In this document: positions 55,155 to 63,553 of the stretch, piece after piece
How the letters are laid out: every line of letters begins with the position of its first letter
Position numbering within the stretch: the first letter of the stretch is position 1
Assembly: GCF_900608595.1 (NCBI RefSeq)
Contig: NZ_UWYY01000006.1
Coordinates: 1 to 64,000 of the forward strand
DNA length: 64,000 nt
Reading direction: 5' to 3'
Origin: Promicromonospora panici
GTDB taxonomy: Bacteria; Actinomycetota; Actinomycetes; Actinomycetales; Cellulomonadaceae
Made by a program: the position numbers and the translations under genes
The notes under the pieces: model-generated
The model's input: only the letters and a program-made list of their open reading frames with translations
What the model was told of the DNA's origin: nothing
Databases searched by the model: none

Positions 55155-56524
55155 GCCCCGACTTGCAACGAGTGGCCGGCGGCCGCGGCCCAGTCATCGG
55201 ACCCGCCGGAAAGGACGCGGACATCGGTGTGTCCGGCGTGCTCCAGGATGCTGGCCGCGCTCATGGCACGTTCACCGTGACCGCACATCACCACCAGTGG
55301 CCCATCGGGCACCTCGGTGACCCGGCCGGGCAGCGCTCCGAGCTCGACGTTGCGGGCTCCAGGCACGTGGCCGCCGGCGAACTCCGCGCCCTGACGTACG
55401 TCGAGCACGGCAAGGTCCGGCTCGTCGGCCAGCTGCCGGGCGTCGATCAGCGCCGTGGTGGTCGGCTGTCCTGCCTGGGTCCACGCCGCCATGCCTTCGG
55501 CGAGCTCCCCGGCCAGGATGTCGAAGCCGACGTTGGCGGCGCCCCAGACGATGTCCTCCACGTCCTGGCCGGGGTCGCGGACGATGATCACCGGCCGACC
55601 GGGGTCGGCCAGCCACCCCAGCCAGGTGGAGAAGACCGGCCGCAGCGCGATCGACAGCGACCCGGGCACGTGACCGGCGGCAAAGTCGGCCGCTGCCCGC
55701 ACGTCCGCGACCTGAGCCCCAGCATCGACCAGGTCCTGCACCCGCTCGACGGACAGGGGTTCCAGAGGTGGTGTGTCGCCCAGGACCGCCGGTCCCTGGC
55801 GGTTGATCGCTCCTAGGCGCAGGAAGTAGTCGGGGAAGGTGCCCAGCGATCCCAGCAGGGCCGCGACGAACGCGTCCTCGTCCGGGACCTGCAGCAGCGG
55901 GTTGGTGGTCCGTTCCTGACCGATCGTGCTCACCCGCTGCCCGCCGGTTGCCGCCGAGCAGAACGAACCGGCGCCGTGCGTGGGCCACACCGGGGTCTCG
56001 TCGGGCAGCTCCATCAGTCGTTGCAGCGAGTGGTACTGCGCCCGGGCCAGCGGAACCGTCTGGTCCGGACCGACCAGGTCGGTGCGCCCAGCGGTACCGA
56101 CCATCAGCGAACCTCCCGTGAACACCCCCACGACCCGTTCGCCGTCCAGCAGCAGGTAGGACAGGTGCTCCGGGGAGTGCCCGGGCGTGTGCATCGCCTG
56201 CAGAGTCAACGCGCCGACCCGCGCGGTGTCCCCGTCACGCAGACCGGTGACCTCGAAGCCGCGCGGCCCGATCTCCGGAGCCACCACGCTCGCGCCCTCG
56301 ACGGCGGCCAGCTCCCGGACCCCGGAGATGAAGTCGGCGTGCAGGTGGGTCTCCATCGCCCAGGTGATGCGCAGTTCGCGCCGCCGGGCCGCGGCACGGA
56401 CCTGCCGCAGGTCCCGTTCCGGGTCGACCACCACGGCGCGCCCGTCGCCGACGTCGAGCAGATAGGTCGAGTTGCCCAGCCCCTCATCGATGACCGGGAT
56501 CAGGTCGAACCAGCCCATCGCCAC
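55151..56524 (-). CDS. Persulfide-dioxygenase-like MBL-fold hydrolase with two rhodanese domains
   Basis: A 457-residue protein. The metallo-beta-lactamase domain (residues 1-230) has ETHLHADFISGVREL, a HxHxD-type metal site, then HTPGHSPEHLSYLL and WPTHGAGSFCSAATG. Two rhodanese domains follow, about 255-350 and 360-455. The second has an active loop VVMCGHGERAMSAA with Cys; the first has IIVRDPGQDVEDI without Cys and is probably structural. Relatives oxidise glutathione- or other low-molecular-weight persulfide to sulfite, detoxifying sulfide. GTG 56524 follows AGGGAG; ATG 56518 is an alternative. It is cotranscribed with the MFS gene and divergent from an ArsR-rhodanese regulator. Confidence 0.9.
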   Translation of the reverse strand: MAMGWFDLIPVIDEGLGNSTYLLDVGDGRAVVVDPERDLRQVRAAARRRELRITWAMETHLHADFISGVRELAAVEGASVVAPEIGPRGFEVTGLRDGDTARVGALTLQAMHTPGHSPEHLSYLLLDGERVVGVFTGGSLMVGTAGRTDLVGPDQTVPLARAQYHSLQRLMELPDETPVWPTHGAGSFCSAATGGQRVSTIGQERTTNPLLQVPDEDAFVAALLGSLGTFPDYFLRLGAINRQGPAVLGDTPPLEPLSVERVQDLVDAGAQVADVRAAADFAAGHVPGSLSIALRPVFSTWLGWLADPGRPVIIVRDPGQDVEDIVWGAANVGFDILAGELAEGMAAWTQAGQPTTTALIDARQLADEPDLAVLDVRQGAEFAGGHVPGARNVELGALPGRVTEVPDGPLVVMCGHGERAMSAASILEHAGHTDVRVLSGGSDDWAAAAGHSLQVGA

Positions 56525-56564
56525 TCACACTCCCTGGTTCCGCACGTCGCCAAGTACGCTGATC

Positions 56565-56604
56565 TTCCAGAAGAACCTGGAATACGAACTCAGCCAGTGT
56601 TCCA
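56565..56604. promoter_or_regulatory. TTCCAG/CTGGAA inverted repeats, candidate operator of the ArsR-rhodanese regulator
   Basis: TTCCAG (56565-56570) and CTGGAA (56577-56582) form a perfect 6-bp inverted repeat with 6-nt spacer. TGGAATAC (56578-56585) and GTGTTCCA (56597-56604) form a second one (7 of 8 pairs, 11-nt spacer) that shares the middle half-site. They occupy the 99-bp gap between the divergent sulfur genes, an expected place for an autoregulating ArsR-family repressor. Confidence 0.6.
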
Positions 56605-56623
56605 TAAAACCTTGGAGGACGGT

Positions 56624-57316
56624 GTGGGGGATCGGCAGAAGAAGGCCGAGCTGTTCGAGCAGCTCGCCCGGGTCGGCAAGGCCCTGGGCAACGGCAAGCG
56701 GCTGGAGCTGCTGGACCTGCTCGCCCAGGGAGAGCGGAGCGTGGAGAACCTCGCGGCGACGGCAGGCCTGGGCCTGACCACGGCCTCGGCGCACCTGCAG
56801 GTACTCAAGCAAGCCGGCCTGGTCCTCACCCGCCGGGAGGGGACCAAGATCTACTACGACCTGGCCGGTCTGGACGTCGCTCGCCTCTACGAGCACATAC
56901 GCACCGTGGCGACCGACCGCGTCGCCGAGGTCAGGCAGGCTCGCGACGGATATCTCGGCACCGATCACACCCTGGCGACCGATGCGACGCAGGCGCAGGA
57001 GGTCGGTCGCGACGAGCTCCTGGCCATGGCAGCCAGCGGCCGGATCACCGTGATCGACGTGCGCCCCGTCGAAGAGTATGCCGCGGCCCACATCCCCGGA
57101 GCGGTGTCCATCCCGCTGGAAGACCTGCACCAACGTCTGGCCGAACTCCCCGCGGAGCAAGAGATCGTGGCCTACTGCCGCGGCGCCTACTGCGTTCTCG
57201 CCTACGAGGCCGTCGACCTGCTGCGCACCCAAGGCCGCCAGGCCCGCCGCCTCCAGGACGGCATGCTGGAATGGCGCCTGACCGGCCTGCCGATCGACGT
57301 TGGCGAGGCCGCCTGA
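56624..57316 (+). CDS. ArsR-family regulator fused to a rhodanese domain
   Basis: A 230-residue protein. Residues 1-100 are an ArsR winged helix-turn-helix (ALGNGKRLELLDLLAQGERS, LTTASAHLQVLKQAGLVLTR, REGTKIYYDLAG). Residues 125-225 are a rhodanese domain with the active loop in VAYCRGAYCVLAYEAVDLL, where Cys would carry persulfide. No classical ArsR metal-site cysteines are visible in the HTH part, so the rhodanese Cys pair may be the sensor of reactive sulfur. GTG 56624 is preceded by GGAGG at 5 nt. It is divergent from the persulfide-dioxygenase-like gene, which it probably represses in the absence of sulfide; this is inference. Confidence 0.9.
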   Translation: MGDRQKKAELFEQLARVGKALGNGKRLELLDLLAQGERSVENLAATAGLGLTTASAHLQVLKQAGLVLTRREGTKIYYDLAGLDVARLYEHIRTVATDRVAEVRQARDGYLGTDHTLATDATQAQEVGRDELLAMAASGRITVIDVRPVEEYAAAHIPGAVSIPLEDLHQRLAELPAEQEIVAYCRGAYCVLAYEAVDLLRTQGRQARRLQDGMLEWRLTGLPIDVGEAA

Positions 57317-57365
57317 GCCGGGAGGCGGCGTCGAGGGTGGGCGGGCGGACGGAGCGAGGCTGACT

Positions 57366-58841
57366 TCATGACTGGGCGTTCGTGGCGGGGATGAAGCTGT
57401 ACTTCGTCTCGAGGTATTCGGCGATCCCCTCCGCGCCGCCCTCGCGCCCCATCCCCGAATGTTTCGTACCTCCGAAAGGGGCAGCCGCGTTGGAAATGAG
57501 GCCCGCGTTGATGCCCATCAAGCCGGCCTCCACGTGTTCGATCAGTCGGTGCGCACGCTGCAGGTCCTTCGTGTATGCGTATGCGGCAAGCCCGTACTCG
57601 GTGCCGTTGGCGAGTGTGATCGCCTCGTCCTCGTCGGCAAAGGTGGTGATCGAGATCACTGGGCCGAAGATCTCTTCCCGGTAGAGGCGCGAGCTCACCG
57701 GTACGTCGCTGACGATGCTTGGTTGGAAGAATGTCCCTTCTCTCTTCAGCGGCTCTCCACCCGTGATGATGCGCGCGCCGGCAGCGACGGCGTCCGAGAC
57801 GAGCTCGTGGGTCTTGCGCACGGCGGCGGCGTCGATCAGGGGTCCGATCTCCACGTCGGGTTCCGTGCCGGGACCTATCCCGAGTGCGCCGACCCGTGTA
57901 GCGAGCTTCGCGGTGAATTCGTCCGCGATCGACATGTGTACGAGGAAGCGGTTCGCTGCGGTGCATGCCTGCCCGGTGTTGCGGAACTTCGCCGCCATCG
58001 CGCCATCGACCGCGGCGTCCAGGTCCGCGTCGTCGAAGACCAGGAACGGGGCGTTGCCGCCCAATTCCATTGACGTACGCAGTACGTTGTCCGCGGCTTG
58101 GCGCAGGAGAGTCTGCCCCACGGACGTTGACCCGGTGAAGCTCAGCTTCCGCAGTCGGGTATCGCGGAGCAGGGGGGTCGACACGTCGGCGGAGCGCGTC
58201 GTGGTCACGACGTTCAGCACGCCCGGGGGCACGCCAGCTTGGTCGAACAGCGCCGTGAGGTACAGCGTGGTAAGCGGAGTGAGAGCCGCCGGCTTGATGA
58301 CCACGGTGCAGCCCGCGGCGAGCGCAGGAGCGATCTTGCGCGTGGCCATGGCCAGCGGAAAGTTCCAGGGCGTGATCAGGTAGCACGGGCCCACTGGACG
58401 ACGGGTGACCACCATCGTGCCCGTTCCCTCGGGAATTGGGGTGTAGCGGCCTTCGATCCGGACAGATTCCTCGGCGAACCAACGGAGGAACTCTGATCCG
58501 TACCGCACCTCCGTGCGGGACTCCGCGAGCGGCTTGCCCATCTCGAGGGTGATCAGCAAGGCCAACTGCTCGGCGTGCTCCTGTACGAGCTGGTAGGCAC
58601 GGAGAAGCAGGTCGCTGCGCACCCGTGGGGCGGTGTGTGCCCACTCGGCCTGTGCGGCTGCCGCCGCGTCCAGCGCGCGCAGTCCGTCGGCGGCGTCGGC
58701 GTCGGCGATATGGGCGAGCGTGCGACCGGTCGCAGGGTTGGCCACGTTGAACGTCGCTCCCGCCTCGGCTGCCTGCCACTGCCCATCGACGTAGAGCCCG
58801 CGTGGCACCTTGTTCAGCAGTGCTTCAGTTTCCGGAGTCAT
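57366..58841 (-). CDS. NAD(P)-dependent aldehyde dehydrogenase (succinate-semialdehyde type)
   Basis: A 491-residue aldehyde dehydrogenase. Conserved elements: ITPWNFPLAMATRKIAPALA, FTGSTSVGQTLLRQAA, MELGGNAPFLVFDDAD with the general-base Glu, FRNTGQACTAANRFLVHMS with the nucleophilic Cys, and EEIFGPVISITTF. The overall pattern is closest to GabD-type succinate-semialdehyde dehydrogenases, but specificity within this broad family cannot be read safely. Here it could oxidise an aldehyde from a sugar or sulfonate pathway. ATG 58841 overlaps the transketolase C-terminal-subunit stop by 4 nt, so it is the last gene of a three-gene unit. Confidence 0.9.
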   Translation of the reverse strand: MTPETEALLNKVPRGLYVDGQWQAAEAGATFNVANPATGRTLAHIADADAADGLRALDAAAAAQAEWAHTAPRVRSDLLLRAYQLVQEHAEQLALLITLEMGKPLAESRTEVRYGSEFLRWFAEESVRIEGRYTPIPEGTGTMVVTRRPVGPCYLITPWNFPLAMATRKIAPALAAGCTVVIKPAALTPLTTLYLTALFDQAGVPPGVLNVVTTTRSADVSTPLLRDTRLRKLSFTGSTSVGQTLLRQAADNVLRTSMELGGNAPFLVFDDADLDAAVDGAMAAKFRNTGQACTAANRFLVHMSIADEFTAKLATRVGALGIGPGTEPDVEIGPLIDAAAVRKTHELVSDAVAAGARIITGGEPLKREGTFFQPSIVSDVPVSSRLYREEIFGPVISITTFADEDEAITLANGTEYGLAAYAYTKDLQRAHRLIEHVEAGLMGINAGLISNAAAPFGGTKHSGMGREGGAEGIAEYLETKYSFIPATNAQS

Positions 58842-59821
58842 CGGATCCCCTCTTCGCGCGTTGCTGCGCCAGATGAGGCAATCGCTGCCTCATGCGTTGT
58901 CACTGCGGACCGCACTTGTTCTGCGACGCGCTGAGCTGACAGCCCGTACTTGTCGAGAAGGAAGTCATCGGGCCCCGACTCCGACCACTGGTCGTCAAGA
59001 CCCAGCCGCACCACACGGGGAGACGTCGGGTAGTTGCCGAGCACTTCGCAGACAGCCCCGCCGAGTCCACCGATCACGGTGTGCTCCTCGACCGTGATCA
59101 ACAGGGACGCGCCCTTGAGCGAGTCCAGCAAGGATGCTTCGTTCAGCGGCTTGATCGTCGGCAGGTGGACGACCCGCGCGCGGATGCCTGCGGCGGCGAG
59201 GAGGTCGGCTGCCTCGACGACCCGCGAGGACTGCACGCCGGTCGAGACCAGCACGATGTCGCCGTCGGCGCGCAGCGTGACGGCTTCTCCCAGGCGGAAG
59301 GTGTAGTCGTGAGGCAGCACCTGGCGTACCGCGTCGCGCGCGATACGTACGTAGACAGGTCCTTCGTGGTCCGACGCCCACCGGGTGACCGCCGCCGCCT
59401 CTACTTCGTCGGCGGGTGCGAGGACAGTCATGTTCGGCATGGCTCGCATGATGGCGAGGTCCTCCACGTCCTGGTGCGTCTTGCCGCTGCTGCCGTTGAG
59501 CAGGCCGCTGTATGCGCCGGCGAGTCGCACGTTGGCGCCGGTCTGGGACACGAGCATGCGGATCGGGTCGAGAGCGCGATGAGTGAGGAAGACGGCGAAG
59601 GTTGACAGCCACGGACGGTATCCGAGCGTGGAGAGTCCGAACGCGATGCCGACCATGTTCTGCTCGGCGATGCCTACTTCGATAAATCGGTCGGGAAATT
59701 CTCGAGCGAACCGGTCCGCTTTCGTGGAGTTCGCGAGGTCACCGTCGACCAGCACGATCGAGGGATCGGTGAGTCCGATCTCCGCGACTGTGTCACCCCA
59801 GACGTCACGCTGCGCTTTCAT
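58838..59821 (-). CDS. Transketolase, C-terminal (pyrimidine-binding) subunit
   Basis: A 327-residue protein covering the transketolase Pyr and C-terminal domains. RFIEVGIAEQNMVGIAFGLS contains the Glu that activates thiamine diphosphate, and HQDVEDLAIMRAMPNMTVLA and VYVRIARDAVRQVLP follow. Together with the separately encoded N-terminal subunit it forms a two-subunit transketolase, as in archaea and in some sugar catabolic clusters, which moves a two-carbon unit between sugar phosphates. ATG 59821 lies 17 nt inside the end of the N-terminal-subunit gene, suggesting translational coupling. Confidence 0.93.
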   Translation of the reverse strand: MKAQRDVWGDTVAEIGLTDPSIVLVDGDLANSTKADRFAREFPDRFIEVGIAEQNMVGIAFGLSTLGYRPWLSTFAVFLTHRALDPIRMLVSQTGANVRLAGAYSGLLNGSSGKTHQDVEDLAIMRAMPNMTVLAPADEVEAAAVTRWASDHEGPVYVRIARDAVRQVLPHDYTFRLGEAVTLRADGDIVLVSTGVQSSRVVEAADLLAAAGIRARVVHLPTIKPLNEASLLDSLKGASLLITVEEHTVIGGLGGAVCEVLGNYPTSPRVVRLGLDDQWSESGPDDFLLDKYGLSAQRVAEQVRSAVTTHEAAIASSGAATREEGIR

Positions 59822-60737
59822 CGGTTTCTCCCTCGATCATGAGCTCGGCGCGTGCGGTCGCGAGCTGTTCCTCGCTCGCCACGCCGTTGTGCCATGTGTA
59901 GGTGCCTCGGGTGAAGGAGATCCCCTGCCCTTTAATCGTGCCGGCCAGGATCACTGTTGGCCGGGTTGTCGCTCGTGCGTTCTCTCCCGCCTCGTCGAAC
60001 GCGGCAAAGATGGCGGCGAAGTCGTGGCCGTCGATCTCGATCACGTTCCAGCCGTAGCCTCGAAAGATGGCCGCGAGGTCGACGTGCGCCCAGGGTTCAC
60101 TCCGGTCGAACCGGTCGCGACCGTCGACAGCTGGCCAGCCGAACTGCTGCAGCCCGTTGACATCGACGATCGCGGTGAGGCTGCTCAGCTCGAACCGGCT
60201 CGCGGAGTTGACCGCCTCCCACACCATCCCCTCCTGCAGCTCGCCGTCTCCGAGCATCACCCAGGTGCGGAACGCCTGACCGGCCATGCGGGCGCCGAGC
60301 GCGATCCCGACCGCTGCGGAGAGCCCTTGGCCGAGGGAACCGGTGGAGACGTCGATCCCCGGGGTGAGCCTCATGTCGGGGTGGCCCTGCAGGCGCGAGT
60401 CGCCGTGGTCGAAGGTGGCGAGCTCGGCCACAGGAAAGTATCCACGCAGCGCGAGCACGCTGTACAAGCCGATGGCCGAGTGCCCCTTGGAGAGCACGAA
60501 ACGGTCGCGGCCGGGCGCGTCAGGCCGGTGCGGGTCGATGTTCAACTCACGGAAGTAGAGAGCAACGACGAGATCGGCCATCGACAGCGGTCCGCCGATG
60601 TGGCCGGCCTTGCTCTGCGCGACGGTGTTGAGGATGTGCCAGCGCACGTGCCGGGCTATGCGGTGAAGGTCGACGCCGGCTGCTCCGGAAGCCCGGGCGT
60701 CGCTGGGTGGGTCACTGAGAGAGACGTCTATGTCCAT
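59805..60737 (-). CDS. Transketolase, N-terminal (pyrophosphate-binding) subunit
   Basis: A 310-residue subunit. Substrate and cofactor motifs are AGHIGGPLSMADLVVALYF, FVLSKGHSAIGLYSVL, STGSLGQGLSAAVGIALG and the thiamine diphosphate motif GDGELQEGMVWEAVNSA with the closing VDVNGLQQFG. HNGVASEEQ near the end is the conserved tail of this subunit type. I take ATG 60737 rather than the longer frame from 60773. It is the first gene of the transketolase-aldehyde dehydrogenase unit. A GGACACAGTGTCC palindrome lies 21 nt upstream. Confidence 0.93.
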   Translation of the reverse strand: MDIDVSLSDPPSDARASGAAGVDLHRIARHVRWHILNTVAQSKAGHIGGPLSMADLVVALYFRELNIDPHRPDAPGRDRFVLSKGHSAIGLYSVLALRGYFPVAELATFDHGDSRLQGHPDMRLTPGIDVSTGSLGQGLSAAVGIALGARMAGQAFRTWVMLGDGELQEGMVWEAVNSASRFELSSLTAIVDVNGLQQFGWPAVDGRDRFDRSEPWAHVDLAAIFRGYGWNVIEIDGHDFAAIFAAFDEAGENARATTRPTVILAGTIKGQGISFTRGTYTWHNGVASEEQLATARAELMIEGETDESAA

Positions 60738-60758
60738 GCACCCACCATACCGATCTTC

Positions 60759-60771
60759 GGACACAGTGTCC
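60759..60771. promoter_or_regulatory. GGACAC palindrome, proximal operator candidate
   Basis: GGACACAGTGTCC is a perfect 6+6 palindrome around one base, 21 nt upstream of the transketolase N-subunit ATG and next to an AT-rich CATATTATTG segment that could be part of the promoter. A related site lies at 60841-60854. Confidence 0.65.
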
Positions 60772-60840
60772 ATATTATTGCACGCTCATGTTCATAGCTG
60801 CGCCTCACAGGGCTGCATCAGGACCGACATGCCAATGTTT

Positions 60841-60854
60841 TGGACGCGTGTCCA
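60841..60854. promoter_or_regulatory. GGACGC palindrome, distal operator candidate
   Basis: TGGACGCGTGTCCA has perfect outer arms TGGAC/GTCCA and shares TGGAC(A/G)C..GTGTCCA with the proximal site, 82 bp centre to centre. The same protein probably binds both. The regulator is not encoded in the window. Confidence 0.55.
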
Positions 60855-61318
60855 CATAATGCGACGTCCGCGCGCCGAGGCGCATGCGAAAGACCTGCGG
60901 TGGAACACCGCGAATGAACTGCCGCCCATGGTCACAGCGGTCAGAGGAGGCTCGTGGCCGTCGACGGAGCGATCACCTCGGATCTCCACCACGCCGCGCA
61001 CCGTGTCGACGCGGTGCGCGGCCCCGTGCACGACAGTCACGAAGCGACTCCCGATGCGCGGTCTCCGACAGCCCCTACCTCCGACAGCCCCTTCGCTGCG
61101 GAAGGCGTTCAGCCCTGTGCCCGCTGAGCGCGGGACGAGTTCCAGCGGCCGCGGATCCTCCGGTGGTTGGGCGGGAGTCTCGGCAGTACACGTTCACGCT
61201 CATGCGCGTCCTGCTCGTCCTTGATCACGCTCGCGTGGTGCGCAGCGCTGCCGCGCGGTCGGCGCGCCCAACAAGCATGCGATATTTCGCGCGAGCGGGC
61301 AGGCGTCCGTCGCGTGAG
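60855..61318. other. Gene-free interval in the catabolic cluster
   Basis: About 460 bp between the distal operator candidate and the NifU-like gene end. Open frames here (for example minus strand 60792-61040, 82 codons) have no recognisable domain or ribosome-binding site. A short direct repeat CTCCGACAGCCCCT occurs at 61063-61076 and 61079-61092. I see no terminator hairpin or RNA gene. It may be the remains of a lost gene. Confidence 0.5.
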
Positions 61319-61663
61319 TCAGTCCGGCGCCGCCGACTCACGCAGGCGGGGCATCCCGAGAGTCGTCGTCGCGGGCCGCGGAGCGCGCACCCCGAGTCGA
61401 CGACGGATGCCCGCGAGCACCTCCGGCGAGGCGTGGACCTGCGGTGCCCGCACGCCATGCACACCGCTCACCGACTCCAGGACGGTCTGGACCAGCCCGG
61501 CGTAGGTGACGGCCATCGCCGGGCAGCTCTCACAGGCGCCGAGGAAGCGGACGACGACGTCGCCCTGCTCGTCCACCTGCACGTCCATGTCACCCGCGTG
61601 ACCCCGCAGCCGGGGGCGGATGGCGCGCAGCGCCTCGCTGAGCTCCCGCGGATCAGCAGCCAT
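61319..61663 (-). CDS. NifU-like (Nfu-type) Fe-S scaffold domain protein
   Basis: A 114-residue protein with the NifU C-terminal domain: RAIRPRLRGHAGDMDVQVDE, VVVRFLGACESCPAMAVTYA with the CxxC pair that holds a labile Fe-S cluster, then LVQTVLESVSGVHGV. A 30-residue basic tail follows. It would assemble or transfer Fe-S clusters to a client. ATG 61663 shares one base with the amidohydrolase stop (TGATG), so the two products are made together. No Fe-S enzyme is in the visible cluster, unless the client is outside the window. Confidence 0.88.
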   Translation of the reverse strand: MAADPRELSEALRAIRPRLRGHAGDMDVQVDEQGDVVVRFLGACESCPAMAVTYAGLVQTVLESVSGVHGVRAPQVHASPEVLAGIRRRLGVRAPRPATTTLGMPRLRESAAPD

Positions 61664-62670
61664 CAGAGCCCACCCGCTCGATAGCTCTCGGGGATCTCGT
61701 GGCCGAGCGCCCGGGCGAAGCTCAGCCCGAACACCTTCTCCTTGATCTCGCGTGTGAGAGCTGGGTAGCCGTAGCGTTCCTGAAGCTCTTCCGGCATCTC
61801 CAGGTTCGCCCACATCTCGATGTATGCCTGGATGTCGGGCCATATGAACCCTTCCGAGCCGTACGCAAGGCGATCGGCACCGACGAAGAGGAGCGCCTGA
61901 CCGATGCGGTGCAGCATCGGGTACGGCTGCAGGAAGTACTGGTTGAACCATAGCGGGAGCATCAGGTGCATGTTGGGGAACCTGCCCACGATCGAGATGG
62001 TCTCGTCGACGTAGGGGTCGCCCATGTGGTGGATGCCGAAGTTCAGCTCGGGGAAGTCGTACGCCGCCATCTGCAGATCGTTCGGCTTGAAGGCCTCGAC
62101 CGGGTGCATGCCGAGGGGGTACCCCTTATGGAACTGCACCATCTTGATGCCGAGTTCGATCGCCTTCTCGTACAGCGGATATGCGACCTCACGATCGTCC
62201 GCAGCCCAGTGGTGATCGCGGTCCTGATAGGTGTAGAACTTGAAGCTCTTGGCGCCCCATTCGTGCACCTGCCGTTCCATTTCGTCCAGCGCGAGGTCCA
62301 GGCCCTGCCAGCTCGGGTCGACTCCACCGCAGAAGATCAGCCGCTCGGGGTTGACCAGGGTCAGGTCATGGCACAGCTGTGCAGGCCCGAGAGAGTCCTT
62401 CCAGGGGCCGAAGAGCGGCACGGTCTGGACCATCGCCAGGTCAGTGTCGGACTTCTCGAACAGTTGCACATTCGCCCACTCCGGGTCGACGGGGTCATAG
62501 AAGTCCGGCTTGTCGGCCGGACCGCCTTTGCTCGCCATCAGCTTGTTGAACTCGTGCTGGTTGGCCCTGTGTGCGGCGACGTTACGCCCGTCCGTGCCGG
62601 GCAAGATCTGCCGATCCGTGAAGTCCTGCGTGTGTACGACGCAGTCAAATACAAACATTCCGTCCTTCAT
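61663..62670 (-). CDS. Amidohydrolase-2 family TIM-barrel protein with an altered metal site
   Basis: A 335-residue protein of the amidohydrolase-related family. Near the N-terminus, VFDCVVHTQDF stands where the family has DxHxH, so the first His is replaced by Val at about residue 11. Later conserved positions look present: MVQFHKGYPLGMHPVEAF, LNFGIHHMGDPYVDET and LAYGSEGFIWPDIQAYIEMW, with SE where SD is usual. Such relatives occur beside diiron monooxygenases (propane monooxygenase clusters) together with Fe-S assembly proteins. The substrate is unknown, and a non-hydrolytic or accessory role is possible. It is coupled to the NifU-like gene and 43 nt downstream of the SDR gene. Confidence 0.82.
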   Translation of the reverse strand: MKDGMFVFDCVVHTQDFTDRQILPGTDGRNVAAHRANQHEFNKLMASKGGPADKPDFYDPVDPEWANVQLFEKSDTDLAMVQTVPLFGPWKDSLGPAQLCHDLTLVNPERLIFCGGVDPSWQGLDLALDEMERQVHEWGAKSFKFYTYQDRDHHWAADDREVAYPLYEKAIELGIKMVQFHKGYPLGMHPVEAFKPNDLQMAAYDFPELNFGIHHMGDPYVDETISIVGRFPNMHLMLPLWFNQYFLQPYPMLHRIGQALLFVGADRLAYGSEGFIWPDIQAYIEMWANLEMPEELQERYGYPALTREIKEKVFGLSFARALGHEIPESYRAGGL

Positions 62671-62713
62671 TGCACTTTCCTCTCTAGATGCCGTACGCGC
62701 GTCCCGCGGGGCA

Positions 62714-63520
62714 TCAGCTCACGAAGTCACCGTTCGGCTGCCCGTTCCAGGCCGTCACGCCACCGTCGATCGGAAGAATGGCGCCTGTGATGAACGACGC
62801 CGCCGGCGATGCCAGGAACAGCACCGCGTCGGCGATCTCGCCGGGCTCCGCGATGCGACCCAGCGGGATGAAAGTGCTGAACGCGTCATCCAGCCCGGGG
62901 ATTGCCCGGAAGTTGTCCTCCAGCAAGGGGGTGCGCACCGGCCCGGGTGCGATCGCGTTGACCCGCACCGAGGACTTTCCGTAGTCGATCGCCATGCTCC
63001 TGGTGAGGTTGACGATCGCGCCCTTGGCGGCGTTGTATGCCGCATAGTTGAAGTCGGCGCCGATCCCTGAGACCGAGGCCGTGTTCACGATCGAGCCGCG
63101 TGCGGCGATGAGGTATGGCAACGCCGCACGGGCGAGGAAGAATACGCCGTCCACATCTACGCTCATCACTCGTCGCCACAGCTCATTCGATGTCTCGGTC
63201 ACAGAGCCCACGGGTGCGATGCCCGCGTTGTTGATGAGCACGTCCATGCGGCCGAACCGCTCGTGAACGGCAGCGACAAAGGCATCCGCCGACTCGGTGC
63301 GAGAGACATCCAGCACGAGAGGAACGAACCTCTCCCTCAACGTGGCGGGCAACTGCTCGACGAAACGGTTGAGCGCTATGTCGTTGACGTCACCGCCGAC
63401 GACGGCCGCCCCTGCGCGGAGAAAACCGATCGAGACGGCCGCTCCGATCCCCGAGGCGGCCCCGCTCACCGCTACGACACGGCCGGAGTAGAGGTTCTCT
63501 TTCCACACATTCGTGCTCAC
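62714..63520 (-). CDS. Short-chain dehydrogenase/reductase
   Basis: A 268-residue classical SDR. The NAD(P)-binding motif is VSGAASGIGAAVSIGF, NNAGIAPVG follows, the catalytic Ser is in VNTASVSGIGAD and Tyr/Lys in YAAYNAAKGAIVNLTRSMAI. GGDVNDIALN with Asp after strand 2 suggests NAD rather than NADP. The C-terminus is typical (SFITGAILPIDGGVTAWNG). It likely oxidises or reduces a sugar or polyol of the pathway. ATG 63520 is preceded by GAGAGAGGATG. It lies 33 nt downstream of the RbsC-like permease. Confidence 0.93.
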   Translation of the reverse strand: MSTNVWKENLYSGRVVAVSGAASGIGAAVSIGFLRAGAAVVGGDVNDIALNRFVEQLPATLRERFVPLVLDVSRTESADAFVAAVHERFGRMDVLINNAGIAPVGSVTETSNELWRRVMSVDVDGVFFLARAALPYLIAARGSIVNTASVSGIGADFNYAAYNAAKGAIVNLTRSMAIDYGKSSVRVNAIAPGPVRTPLLEDNFRAIPGLDDAFSTFIPLGRIAEPGEIADAVLFLASPAASFITGAILPIDGGVTAWNGQPNGDFVS

Positions 63521-63553
63521 AACGTCACATCCTCTCTCTCCGCACGTAGCGGC

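Noticed and set aside
60792..61040. 82-codon minus-strand frame as a small gene of the catabolic cluster
   Set aside because: No ribosome-binding site, domain or helpful composition; it also overlaps the distal operator-like palindrome.
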